Assembly (NCBI GenBank): GCA_003558235.1
Contig: PWMI01000015.1
Coordinates: 1-32,961, forward strand
DNA from: Candidatus Iainarchaeum sp.
GTDB lineage: Archaea; B1Sed10-29
Direction of reading: 5' to 3'
DNA: 32,961 nt
A program made the position numbers and the translations under genes. Each line of letters opens with the position of its first letter. Position 1 is the stretch's first letter. Below the pieces are notes generated by a model. It was not told the DNA's origin. It did not search any database and saw only the letters and a program-made list of their open reading frames with translations. Positions 7,338 through 15,227 of this stretch are shown here, piece after piece.

Positions 7338-7345
7338 TTTATATT
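7338..7345 (+). promoter_or_regulatory. TATA-like box for radB
   Basis: TTTATATT lies 27 bases before the ATG at 7373, which implies a leaderless or nearly leaderless transcript. It also decides the start: an upstream in-frame start at 7346 would fall directly against this box and could not be on such a transcript. Confidence 0.55.
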
Positions 7346-7372
7346 TTGGTTCCCATAATCTTTGTGGTGATT

Positions 7373-8050
7373 ATGCTTCCTACTGGATGTGAATCTATTG
7401 ATTCGTTGCTTGGTGGTGGATTGGTTTCGAAGAGGATTAATCAGGTTTATGGTTCTTCCGGGACTGGTAAGACGAATCTTTGTCTTCAGGTTTTGATTAA
7501 TGCGGTTAAGTCCGGTCGAAAGGTTGCTTTCGTTGATACGGAGGGAGGTTTTTCGCGTAGGAGGCTTGATCAATTGACTGGTGAGCGTTCTGATGATTTT
7601 TTGAATGAGGTGTACTTGTTCAGGGTGACTGATTTCTCTGAGCAGAACGAGGTTATTGATGATTTGGAGAACGTTGATGTTAATTTGATAATAGTTGATT
7701 CGTTGACTTCTCTTTATAGACCTGAGTTGAGTGAGGGCGATTTTAGGGAGACGAATAGGGAGTTGGGTAGGCAGATAAAGGTTCTTGGTAGGTTGGCTGA
7801 GTCTAAGGAGATCCCAGTGTTGGTCACTAACCAGGTTTACTCTGATTTTAATTCAGAGGACGGTGGTGTTATTCCTGTTGGGGGAGATATCTTGAAGTAT
7901 GGTTCTAAGGTCATCGTTCAACTGGAGAAGGATGGTGGGGATCGTAGGTGTGTTTTGAGGAAGCATCTTTTTAAGAAAGAGGGTGAGAGTGCTTTGTTTA
8001 GGATTGAGCATACTGGTTTGAAACCTGTTGAGGGTTACGATGGTTTTTGA
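7373..8050 (+). CDS. radB: RadB recombinase paralogue
   Basis: 225 residues from the ATG at 7373, chosen because homologues begin with the (M)LPTGCESIDSLLGGG segment and because a TATA-like box lies 27 bases upstream. Walker A is GSSGTGKT (27-34) and Walker B is LIIVDSLTSLYR (about 104-115). The protein is just the RecA/RAD51 core without the N-terminal helix-hairpin-helix domain, the size and layout of RadB, a euryarchaeal RadA paralogue that binds DNA and assists recombination. Full RadA would be about 320-350 residues. It is divergent from Cdc48, and its end overlaps the convergent NFACT-R gene by 16 bases. Confidence 0.9.
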   Translation: MLPTGCESIDSLLGGGLVSKRINQVYGSSGTGKTNLCLQVLINAVKSGRKVAFVDTEGGFSRRRLDQLTGERSDDFLNEVYLFRVTDFSEQNEVIDDLENVDVNLIIVDSLTSLYRPELSEGDFRETNRELGRQIKVLGRLAESKEIPVLVTNQVYSDFNSEDGGVIPVGGDILKYGSKVIVQLEKDGGDRRCVLRKHLFKKEGESALFRIEHTGLKPVEGYDGF

Positions 8051-8841
8051 TTTGTTTGTTTCACTATTCTACATCCATTTGGAGGCATTTTTTCGAGTAC
8101 CCAGTTTGTGTCTAGTTTTACGTTGAACTTTTTTTCCAGTATGCTTTTGATGAGTTTGCTTGCCTTGTTTTTTTCTGTGTTGCCGGGTTTCAGTAGCACG
8201 TAGTCCTTGGTCTTGCTTTTGATTGCTTCTTCGGGCGCTGCTTGTAGTTTTCCTTTGATTAGGGTTAGTGCGATGTTTAGCTCGGTGTTTTTATGGAAGT
8301 TCTTTTTTCCTTCTATTCTGAATGATCCTGTTGGTAGGTATTCGCCTGATTTTGCGCTGGTTTTAACTTGTTCTGGTTCCACGTGGTAGACTTCGGCTAT
8401 TCCTAGTCCTTTTTTCCATGCTGAGGAGTAGCTGGCTGCGAAGGTTGCTGCTTGTTTTTTGTCTTCTTCTGGTGCTTCTTTCCCGTTTTTCAGTATGGTG
8501 CTGGGTGCTCCTGGCATGAGTGTGTGGAAGTATAGGTCGTTTTTTTCCAGGTGGTTTTTGACTACTTTTTCGTTCTGTTCCGCGTTTTTTCCTGCTATTA
8601 CCAGGTAATCGTTGGTTGTTTTGCACCATCTGTACTTGGTGTACCATCCTGATGTTTTTTTGAGCATCTTCGGTTCTTTTTCTTCTTGTATGCCTTTTTC
8701 TTTTATCTTCTTTATCTGTTTCTTGGTTTCTTCTATTGCTTGTTTGGCTCCTTCTATCTTGTTTTTGTACTTCTTGCTTTTCTCGTAGTACTTGGCTGCG
8801 TTTTTGGTGATCTTTTGCCTTGGATCTATCTCAACTTTCAT
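8035..8841 (-). CDS. NFACT-R domain protein (C-terminal half of RqcH-like architecture)
   Basis: 268 residues. Residues 1-55 are a charged coiled coil beginning VEIDPRQKITKNAAKYYEK, matching the coiled-coil middle region of RqcH/NEMF proteins. From about 64 onward is the NFACT-R (DUF814) domain: GWYTKYRWCKT, then DYLVIAGKNAEQNE, DLYFHTLMPGAPS, AASYSSAWK and TGSFRIEGKKNF. Full RqcH proteins are about 550-700 residues with an N-terminal NFACT-N domain that binds tRNA; here it is absent, and no NFACT-N frame is visible upstream on the - strand. The ATG follows GGTGACC, a normal ribosome-binding site, so this looks like a genuine short gene. It may be one half of a split RqcH or a stand-alone RNA-binding protein. 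Confidence 0.85.
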   Translation of the reverse strand: MKVEIDPRQKITKNAAKYYEKSKKYKNKIEGAKQAIEETKKQIKKIKEKGIQEEKEPKMLKKTSGWYTKYRWCKTTNDYLVIAGKNAEQNEKVVKNHLEKNDLYFHTLMPGAPSTILKNGKEAPEEDKKQAATFAASYSSAWKKGLGIAEVYHVEPEQVKTSAKSGEYLPTGSFRIEGKKNFHKNTELNIALTLIKGKLQAAPEEAIKSKTKDYVLLKPGNTEKNKASKLIKSILEKKFNVKLDTNWVLEKMPPNGCRIVKQTNQKPS

Positions 8842-8949
8842 TTGGTCACCTTATCAATCTTCTTTATCCTACCCCTTTAATACATTGTAGTTAGGAGGAT
8901 AAATACCCCTCATCCCACATTCCTCTTTAGTTTTGTATTATGGTCAATG

Positions 8950-8957
8950 TTAAATAC
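8950..8957 (+). promoter_or_regulatory. TATA-like box for the homing endonuclease gene
   Basis: TTAAATAC lies 20 bases before the ATG at 8978. This fits an archaeal promoter for a leaderless message and suggests the endonuclease is expressed from its own signal rather than read from a host gene. Confidence 0.45.
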
Positions 8958-8977
8958 TGGAATACTCTAGAATATCT

Positions 8978-10675
8978 ATGGAGCCTCTTAACTTCCAGAA
9001 GGATCCTCTGTTACTTGGAGAAGATAGCTATAAGACAATGGTAACTGCAAACCAACTTCTAAAGGAAAAATTTCCCCTTCTTCTGGAAGGGAAAAAATTG
9101 AACCTCTACTCATCCTTGGTGAAATCATTTGACTTTGAAAAAACTCTGGGATCTCATTGTTTCTGCAGCATATCTCCTGATAAAATTAAGGAATATCTCC
9201 CATCATCTTACAACTCTAAAAACTTCAGAAAACTCAGAGAGGATATGAAGTGTTACTCAGAAAAAGAAATATTATCAAGATCAGTTAGGACTTGGACTAA
9301 AAATGAAATATGGCCTTTGTTTATTCTACGGGTTATCAGTAGACTCTATGACGAAGATAAAGAAATTTTAAGTGATCTCCTAAAATCTGTAAATTACTTC
9401 ACTGACTCTACCCATAAAAATAAATTTATCCCACCCAAAACCCTCTCAAAGCTTTTAACAAAAGAGCAAGCATACTTCATTGGATGTGCTTTTGGGGATG
9501 GAGGTTTCAGCACTAATGAATATTGGGTTATAGTAGACGGAGGTAAAAAAGAAGAACTAATTTACTCACAACAATGGTTAGGAGAGCTCTCCTCCTTAAT
9601 TAATAGAATGTATAATATTGAATTCACAGATAATAACCCTCGGCAGAGAGAGAATAAAGTAGAGCTCTGGGTAAGTAATACTTGGTTTGAACGTTTTGTA
9701 AATTTTTGGTTCTCCCTCCCTTATGGTAAAAAGAAGAATAAAATAGAGAAACCAAAAATTTTTAAATTGTCCAAAAATCCTGAAAAACTCTATAAACACT
9801 TCTGGAGAGGTATGTTCGATGCTGATGGGCACTGTAGCAATGAGTCAATGAAAGCGTCTTTATCTTCTGCTACTTCAAAAGTATTAAATCAATGTCAAGC
9901 AGATTTTAAAAAACTCGATATAACTTCTAAAATCAGTAAACCACGAAATTTAAGGATTTATAGCAAATCTTTTGCTCAATTTGGAAGGAAAATTGGTTTT
10001 TCCCATCCAAGGAAAAGAAGAATCCTCTTGAAACAACTAGCAAAAGGGCCTAAAGAAACTCAATTCAAAGGAATTAACCCAGAAAAGCTTATAGACAACA
10101 AATTCTTTGATTTAAATTATATTAAAAATTTAAGAGTTTATGGCATTAAGGAAGATATTAGAGAAATACGCAAGGAACTTGGTTTAACTCAACAAGAGCT
10201 TTCTAATAAACTTAAATTGGGTTCTTCCCAAACTTTTTACTGGGAAAAGGGATGTGGGATACAGTTCGAACCGCTTATAAATCTTTATGGTCTTTTAGGA
10301 GTTAAAAAGAAGGAATTACTAAAACTTCTCTCGCAGAAAAACATATCTTGGGGCCTAAGCGGACGAGGTCTTACTTCAAATTTAGTTAACTTACCCATAA
10401 AAGTAACTGATAACGTGATTAATCTAGCATACCATCTGCGCCCTTATGATTGTGAAGTTAGACTCCGGAAAACCGGACATTCAAAGGATACTATGAAAAA
10501 AATAGAAAACACTTTTGGAATTGAGGTAAAGGAACTAAGAGAGGAGGTATATTATTTAAGTAGCCAGGTGCTGATAAAATTTCTTAAAAACTTCTTTAGT
10601 TACGGTCCCTACTGGAAACCATTCGATAAAGACGAATTAAATAAACTTGACAAAAAACTTAAAGTCAACTTTTAA
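8978..10675 (+). CDS. Free-standing LAGLIDADG homing endonuclease with helix-turn-helix
   Basis: 565 residues. Two LAGLIDADG-type motifs are present, FIGCAFGDGG (167-176) and FWRGMFDADG (275-284), about 108 residues apart as in monomeric two-repeat endonucleases; the acidic residues are kept in both. A Xre/HTH_3-like helix-turn-helix follows at about 393-425 (IREIRKELGLTQQELSNKL). Residues 1-160 and 440-565 are not recognised. The gene has its own start and TATA-like box and is not fused to a host protein, so it is not an in-frame intein. Its coding strand is A-rich with AAA and ATA codons, opposite to the T/G-rich bias of the surrounding + strand, which suggests recent transfer. It ends exactly where the convergent topoisomerase gene ends. 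Confidence 0.88.
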   Translation: MEPLNFQKDPLLLGEDSYKTMVTANQLLKEKFPLLLEGKKLNLYSSLVKSFDFEKTLGSHCFCSISPDKIKEYLPSSYNSKNFRKLREDMKCYSEKEILSRSVRTWTKNEIWPLFILRVISRLYDEDKEILSDLLKSVNYFTDSTHKNKFIPPKTLSKLLTKEQAYFIGCAFGDGGFSTNEYWVIVDGGKKEELIYSQQWLGELSSLINRMYNIEFTDNNPRQRENKVELWVSNTWFERFVNFWFSLPYGKKKNKIEKPKIFKLSKNPEKLYKHFWRGMFDADGHCSNESMKASLSSATSKVLNQCQADFKKLDITSKISKPRNLRIYSKSFAQFGRKIGFSHPRKRRILLKQLAKGPKETQFKGINPEKLIDNKFFDLNYIKNLRVYGIKEDIREIRKELGLTQQELSNKLKLGSSQTFYWEKGCGIQFEPLINLYGLLGVKKKELLKLLSQKNISWGLSGRGLTSNLVNLPIKVTDNVINLAYHLRPYDCEVRLRKTGHSKDTMKKIENTFGIEVKELREEVYYLSSQVLIKFLKNFFSYGPYWKPFDKDELNKLDKKLKVNF

Positions 10676-12694
10676 CTAATTACTCTCTGAGGATTTACCC
10701 CAAGAATCTTTAGTAGGACACTCTACCTTAAGGCACATTTCGTAGTTTCTTCCTCTGTATTTTATCATCTTTATTCTGGGGGAGCCGCATTCCTCGCAGT
10801 TTTCATCTAGTGGTACTACTTTTCCTTTGGGTGGTAGTGGATAGGTGTTTGTGCACTTGGGGTATCCTCCGCACCCTACGAATCTTTTTCCTCTTCTGCT
10901 TCGTCTTTTGACTAGTTCCTCTCCGCACTGGGGGCATTTGCCTAGGTATTTGTCTCTTGTGACTGCTTTTCTGAGTTGTTTTTGTACTTGGTCTTCGTGT
11001 TTTTCTAGTTTTTCGACTATCTCTTTGAGCATTTTCTTTGAGTCTTCGACTACTTCTTGCTTTGTTTTTTTGCCTTGGCTTACTTTTTCCATTTCTTTCT
11101 CAAGTTGAGAGGTCATTTTGGGTTGTGTTATCTCTTCTGCGTGTTTTTCTAGTGTTTCTATGACTGATATGGCCATTTCAGTTGGTTCGTATCCTTGGTT
11201 TTTCGTTATGTAGTTTCTTTTTCTGAGTTTCTGTATTATTGCGGGTCTGGTGGACTTTGTTCCGAGCCCGAAGTCCTGCATGTACTTTATGAGTTGACTT
11301 GGTGTGTATCTGGGCCTTGGTTGTGTTTGTTTTTCCTCTGAGCCTGTATCGACTACTTTTACTTGTTCTTCTTCTTTCACTTCAGGTATAGGTACTTCTC
11401 TTGTTCTTTTGTATTGGTATATTGCTTCCCACCCTTCTTTTAGTATCTTTTTGCCTTTTCCTTCGTAGTTGTGTCCCTCGTAGTCCATCTGGACTTTTAT
11501 GCTTTGTATTGTGGAGTTTTCGCTGAGTGTTGCTAGGAACCTGTCCGCTATGAGTTTGTATACTTTCCATTGGTAGTTGTTCAGTTTCTTGGTTGGTCTT
11601 TTGACTGGGTGTATGGGTGGGTGGTCGGTTGTCTTTTTCTTTCCTTTGGTTGGTTTGAGTGTTTTCTTTTTCAGTATTTTCTCCGCGTGTTCCTGTAGTT
11701 GGTCTACGTGGCTGAGTTCTTCGACTATCTTTCTTAGTTTTAAGTTTTTGGGGTACTGGGTGTTGTCTGTTCTTGGGTAACTTATTATTCCTTCTTGGTA
11801 TAGTGATTCGGCTGTTGATAGTGCTGATGAGGGTGTGAATCCGATGTTGCTTGCTTCTCTTAGGAACGCTGTTGTGTCGAAGGGTGTTGGTGGTTTTCTT
11901 GAGTACTTGCTTTTTCTGACTTTTTTCACGGTTGCTTTGTTTGCTTTGAGTTTTTCTAGTTTTTTGGCTTCTTCTTCGTTGAATACTTTTGATTTTTCGT
12001 AGAATGCTTTGTACTTTTTTTTGTCTTTTTGATAATCTATCCAGAGTTTCCAGTATGTTTTGGGTTTGAATGCTTTTCTTTCTTTTTCTCTGTCGACTAT
12101 TTCTGCTAGTGTGGGTGTTTGGACTCTTCCTGCGCTTAGGTATGCTTTTCCTAGTCTTCCTGATGTTAATGAGAGGTATCTTGTGAGTACTGCTCCCCAT
12201 GCTAGGTCTATTTCTCTTCTTGCGTCGGCTGATTCTGCGAGGTTCCAGTCGAATTCCTTGAGGTCGCTGAATGCTTCTTTGACGTCTTCTTCCGTGAGTG
12301 AGCTGAACTTTGCTCTTTTTATCGGTATGGTTGGGTTCTTTTTTTGGGCTATCTCTATTGCTTCTTTCCCTATGGATTCTCCTTCTCTATCGTAGTCCGT
12401 TGCTATGTGGAGTTCATCTGATTTTTCGGCGTAGTGTTTTACTGCGTTGCTTATCGATCGCCTTGTTTCGTTGTAGTTTATGGGTGCGTTGATTAGGTCC
12501 TGTAGCTTGGTTCCTCTCCAGTTGTTGTACTTCGTGGGAAAGTCGAGGTCCTTGACGTGGCCTCTTAGTGGTACTACTACTTTGTCATCTAGTTCGTAGC
12601 AGGTTATTCTTCCTTTTTTGACTTGCTTGGGTTTTCCGAGTATTTCGGCTATTCTCTTTGCTGCGTTGTTTTTCTCTGCTATGACTAGATCCAT
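10676..12694 (-). CDS. topA: DNA topoisomerase I (type IA)
   Basis: 672 residues. The Toprim domain starts with MDLVIAEKNNAAKRIA and contains the metal-binding DYDREGE at 100-106. The active-site tyrosine is Tyr306 in GIISYPRTDN. Two zinc fingers close the protein: CPQCG with GCGGYPKC (about 587-615), and CEECG with MCLKVEC. Type IA enzymes relax negatively supercoiled DNA by cutting one strand through a 5'-phosphotyrosine. The length and archaeal-type order fit topoisomerase I rather than reverse gyrase, since no helicase domain is present. A TATA-like box sits 25 bases before the ATG. The stop codon directly abuts the stop of the homing endonuclease gene. Confidence 0.96.
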   Translation of the reverse strand: MDLVIAEKNNAAKRIAEILGKPKQVKKGRITCYELDDKVVVPLRGHVKDLDFPTKYNNWRGTKLQDLINAPINYNETRRSISNAVKHYAEKSDELHIATDYDREGESIGKEAIEIAQKKNPTIPIKRAKFSSLTEEDVKEAFSDLKEFDWNLAESADARREIDLAWGAVLTRYLSLTSGRLGKAYLSAGRVQTPTLAEIVDREKERKAFKPKTYWKLWIDYQKDKKKYKAFYEKSKVFNEEEAKKLEKLKANKATVKKVRKSKYSRKPPTPFDTTAFLREASNIGFTPSSALSTAESLYQEGIISYPRTDNTQYPKNLKLRKIVEELSHVDQLQEHAEKILKKKTLKPTKGKKKTTDHPPIHPVKRPTKKLNNYQWKVYKLIADRFLATLSENSTIQSIKVQMDYEGHNYEGKGKKILKEGWEAIYQYKRTREVPIPEVKEEEQVKVVDTGSEEKQTQPRPRYTPSQLIKYMQDFGLGTKSTRPAIIQKLRKRNYITKNQGYEPTEMAISVIETLEKHAEEITQPKMTSQLEKEMEKVSQGKKTKQEVVEDSKKMLKEIVEKLEKHEDQVQKQLRKAVTRDKYLGKCPQCGEELVKRRSRRGKRFVGCGGYPKCTNTYPLPPKGKVVPLDENCEECGSPRIKMIKYRGRNYEMCLKVECPTKDSWGKSSESN

Positions 12695-12718
12695 GGTTAT
12701 TCCTTATTTCGATACAAG

Positions 12719-12726
12719 TATAAAAA
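12719..12726 (-). promoter_or_regulatory. TATA-like box for topA
   Basis: Read on the - strand the site is TTTTTATA, 25 bases before the ATG at 12694, so topA is probably transcribed without a leader and independently of the upstream membrane-protein gene. Confidence 0.55.
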
Positions 12727-12768
12727 GATGAAAGCATCTTTCTGTTTTTTTTTGTTACTTGTATTTTT

Positions 12769-13503
12769 TCATAGTCCCGATAATGGGTATCTCTTTAGGT
12801 ATAGTTCGGTTGCAAATATTTGGAGTATTGGTAGGACTATGAGTGATACTAGTATCAATGAGACCAGTTTGTGTTCCCATATGAAGTACTGCCCGAGCAG
12901 TGCTTCTAGGAAGACTAGTATGACCATCATTATTACTCCTAGCCCGATGTATCCTACTAGCGCGATTGGGTACATTCTTATGAACTTTAATGCGTCCTTC
13001 ATTGATCCTAGTACCCCGAAGTTTTCTATTACTGCTACTTGTGGGGTGAATATGAATAATAGCCATATTATCAGTATCGCTATGTGTATTAGGTCCGCGG
13101 GTGCGTTCAGGTAGGTCATGGTGGTCCCTACTGCTATTGAAAGTGCTGTGACTATCGTTAGGTAGAGGAATATCTTGGTCACGTATTTTTTGAAGGTGCT
13201 CATGACTTTGGAGTACGTGACGTGGTCGAGGGTTTCTTGTAGCTTGACTATTGATATTAGTCCTGATAGGAAGATGCTTATTAGTGCTATTGAGATTATG
13301 GATACTGAGAAGAGTAGTAGTAGTTCCGCGAGCGTCATGTCTGCGTAGATGGATGTGAATCGAATGAATCCTGTTCCCACGGATGTGAAACTCGATACTA
13401 TCGGCATGAGTAGTAGTGTTAGTAGGATGAATGTTCCGAAGAGTGTTACTATGTCTAGGTTCTTCGTGTATTTTTCTGTGGTTTTTCTAATTTCTCTGTA
13501 CAT
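12769..13503 (-). CDS. Multi-pass membrane protein of unknown function
   Basis: 244 residues with about six hydrophobic segments: near 20-40, 58-85, 108-128, 136-156, 182-205 and 218-235. No catalytic motif was recognised. The pattern of paired long helices with a short charged loop (LGSMKDALKFIRMYP) before the last three helices recalls archaeal integral membrane proteins of the DUF4013/DUF7847 kind, but that is only a resemblance. It starts 17 bases after the stop of the methylthiotransferase gene and is probably the last gene of a three-gene - strand unit running from about 15121. Confidence 0.7.
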   Translation of the reverse strand: MYREIRKTTEKYTKNLDIVTLFGTFILLTLLLMPIVSSFTSVGTGFIRFTSIYADMTLAELLLLFSVSIISIALISIFLSGLISIVKLQETLDHVTYSKVMSTFKKYVTKIFLYLTIVTALSIAVGTTMTYLNAPADLIHIAILIIWLLFIFTPQVAVIENFGVLGSMKDALKFIRMYPIALVGYIGLGVIMMVILVFLEALLGQYFIWEHKLVSLILVSLIVLPILQIFATELYLKRYPLSGL

Positions 13504-13520
13504 TGTTTATTACACGTTTT

Positions 13521-14798
13521 TTAGGTATTTATTTGTTTTCCTGTTAGTCCTCTGGAGCTGGCGTTTGTTATCTTTACTTTTACTTTGTCTCTGTTTGTTT
13601 TTTCGAGTTTGACTTTCTTGTAGTTGTTGGTCCTGCCGAAGGAGTTTTCTTCGTCTGTTTCAGTTACTAGTGTCTCCATTGTTTTGCCTAGGTACTGCTT
13701 GTTTTTGTTTTTACTTATCTCTTTGACTTGTTTCGTTAGTTCTATCGATCTTTCTTTGAGTGTTTGGCTGGTAAGTTGTTTTAGGGTGTTTCCCACGGTG
13801 TTTGGTCTTGGGTGGAACCTGGATATGTTCACTATGTCCAGCTCCGTGTTTTTTATTAGTTCAATGGTCTCTTGGAAGTGTTCTTTTCTTTCGGTTGGGT
13901 ACCCGACGATTATGTCAGTTGCTAGGTTTATGTCTTTCACTTCTTTTTTAAGGTAATTCACTAGTTCTAGGAACTTTTGTACTGTGTATCTTCTGTTCAT
14001 GTCCTTCAGGACCTTGTTTGATCCTGATTGAACTGGGATGTGGAGGAACTTGTATATCTTCTCGTTTTGAAGTGCTTTTGTTAGTTCTTCTTTGATCTGT
14101 AGGGTGTGTTCAGGGTTCATCATCCCTACTCTTACTTTGAACTCTCCTTCGAGGTTCGCTAGTGCTTGTATCAATCTGGGTAGGTTAGTTTTTTCTTCCA
14201 GGTCTTTTCCGTAGCAACCTGTGTCTTCCGCTGTTATGTATATCTCTTTCTTTCCTTCTGCTAGGTGTCTCTTAGCTTCTTTTAGGATGTCTTTTTCGGG
14301 GTAGCTGGTTAGGTTTCCCCTTGAGTTTTTTACTCCACAGTAACTGCAGTTTCCCAGGCACCCTTCCGCTATGGGTACTATGCCATAGGTTTTTTTAGTG
14401 TTTTTGGTTTCGTTTTGATCCATTCTGAGTTTGTTTAAGTGTTTTTCGCTGAAGTGAACTGGTTTCTTCCCTTTCTGTATCTCCATTATTGCTTTCGGGA
14501 TCTTTTCTATGGAGTTAATGTCTACCATGGGTGCTTGTAGTTCCTCCAGTATCTCCGTGTTGACTCTGGGGAGGCATCCTGCTACGAGTACTTTTTTTCC
14601 TTGTTCTCTGTATTGCTTTATCTTTGAGAGCATTCTTGATTGGGTTTTGTTCTTCACTGCGCAGGTGTTCAGGATGACTATGTCGCTTTCTTCTACGTTG
14701 GACTCTTCAGCGTTCTTTATTTTCTTTATTTGGTTTGATATGAGTTCCCCGTCCGCTTGGTTGTGTGTGCATCCGTAGGTGTCTACAGCTATCTTCAT
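13521..14798 (-). CDS. tRNA N6-threonylcarbamoyladenosine methylthiotransferase (CDKAL1/MtaB type)
   Basis: 425 residues with the three-part methylthiotransferase layout. The N-terminal UPF0004 domain carries Cys10 (GCTHN), Cys46 (NTCAVK) and Cys75 (AGCLPR) for the auxiliary Fe-S cluster. The radical SAM domain has Cys147-x3-Cys151-x2-Cys154 (GCLGNCSYC). A TRAM domain covers about 365-420. The family converts t6A37 to ms2t6A37 in tRNAs reading ANN codons. The sequence resembles the archaeal/eukaryotic CDKAL1 branch (THNQADGE; VQSGSNKVLKDMNRRY) rather than MiaB or RimO. GGTGA lies just before the ATG. The gene is 26 bases downstream of a small membrane-protein gene and probably co-transcribed with it. 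Confidence 0.92.
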   Translation of the reverse strand: MKIAVDTYGCTHNQADGELISNQIKKIKNAEESNVEESDIVILNTCAVKNKTQSRMLSKIKQYREQGKKVLVAGCLPRVNTEILEELQAPMVDINSIEKIPKAIMEIQKGKKPVHFSEKHLNKLRMDQNETKNTKKTYGIVPIAEGCLGNCSYCGVKNSRGNLTSYPEKDILKEAKRHLAEGKKEIYITAEDTGCYGKDLEEKTNLPRLIQALANLEGEFKVRVGMMNPEHTLQIKEELTKALQNEKIYKFLHIPVQSGSNKVLKDMNRRYTVQKFLELVNYLKKEVKDINLATDIIVGYPTERKEHFQETIELIKNTELDIVNISRFHPRPNTVGNTLKQLTSQTLKERSIELTKQVKEISKNKNKQYLGKTMETLVTETDEENSFGRTNNYKKVKLEKTNRDKVKVKITNASSRGLTGKQINT

Positions 14799-14824
14799 TT
14801 CTTCACCTTTGATTGAAAATTAGT

Positions 14825-15121
14825 TTACTTCCTGGACTTTATGTAGTGTTGTGCTATTCTTAGGGCGCCACCTGCTAGTAGTAGTACCGAGAACCATAGG
14901 AAAACTGAGTCTGTGAAGCCCTGTATTCCCATTATGCTTAGTTCCCAGTTCCTCCATATTGGCATGGCTGCGTATGCTACTACTGTGAGGAAGGGTAGTA
15001 GCACTACCGCGATGTAAGAGTAGCTTATTTTTTCTTCAAGTCCACATTTGTTCAGTATGTCTGGGAATATGTAGCCGAGTATTAATCCAGATGCGATGAT
15101 CATCGCTGTGCCTATGTTCAT
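14825..15121 (-). CDS. Small membrane protein
   Basis: 98 residues from the ATG at 15121. An in-frame GTG at 15160 would add 13 residues, but a TATA-like box lies 28 bases before the ATG and a GTGAG precedes it, so the shorter form is preferred. Three hydrophobic segments are visible (about 5-22, 35-54 and 66-86) with little outside them. The function is not recognised. It is divergent from the RFC gene and is the likely first gene of a unit with the methylthiotransferase. Confidence 0.65.
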   Translation of the reverse strand: MNIGTAMIIASGLILGYIFPDILNKCGLEEKISYSYIAVVLLPFLTVVAYAAMPIWRNWELSIMGIQGFTDSVFLWFSVLLLAGGALRIAQHYIKSRK

Positions 15122-15148
15122 TTTTCTCACTTTTGGTTGACCGGTTAT

Positions 15149-15156
15149 TTTATTAA
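15149..15156 (-). promoter_or_regulatory. TATA-like box for the small membrane protein gene
   Basis: Read on the - strand the site is TTAATAAA, ending 28 bases before the ATG at 15121. It lies inside the longer GTG-initiated reading, which is a reason to reject that longer start. Confidence 0.4.
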
Positions 15157-15177
15157 ACACTGAAGTTATTAATGATT

Positions 15178-15198
15178 ACGGGCTACGGGTTTGCCCGT
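15178..15198. promoter_or_regulatory. GC-rich inverted repeat upstream of the RFC gene
   Basis: ACGGGC (15178-15183) and GCCCGT (15193-15198) form a perfect 6-base-pair stem with a 9-base loop. A second ACGGG (15185-15189) can instead pair with CCCGT (15194-15198) around a TTTG loop. The element sits in the divergent gap just before the RFC TATA-like box, so it could be a protein-binding operator rather than an RNA structure. It stands out as GC-rich in an AT-rich gap. Confidence 0.4.
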
Positions 15199-15200
15199 GA

Positions 15201-15208
15201 GATATATG
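15201..15208 (+). promoter_or_regulatory. TATA-like box for the RFC small subunit gene
   Basis: GATATATG lies 19 bases before the ATG at 15228, consistent with a leaderless message. It favours the ATG over the in-frame GTG at 15219. Confidence 0.4.
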
Positions 15209-15227
15209 TTTAGGAACAGTGATTTTA

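Noticed and set aside
7346-7372. Earlier RadB start
   Set aside because: It would add nine hydrophobic residues absent from the family and lies immediately against the TATA-like box.
8978-10675. Homing endonuclease as an intein or group I intron product
   Set aside because: There is no N-terminal Cys/Ser splice block, no C-terminal His-Asn, and no flanking extein frame; both neighbours are complete at this end and on the other strand.
8842-10675. Missing NFACT-N half of RqcH on the - strand
   Set aside because: No long - strand frame with NFACT-N features was found; the only sizeable frame (9596-9832) is antisense to the endonuclease.
11382-12200. 272-codon - strand frame inside topA
   Set aside because: It is an out-of-frame shadow of the topoisomerase gene, rich in Arg, Ser, Thr and Gln with no recognisable motif.
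15178-15198. Inverted repeat as a riboswitch or intrinsic terminator
   Set aside because: It lies upstream of the predicted transcription start of the RFC gene and has no following T-run, so an RNA role is unlikely.
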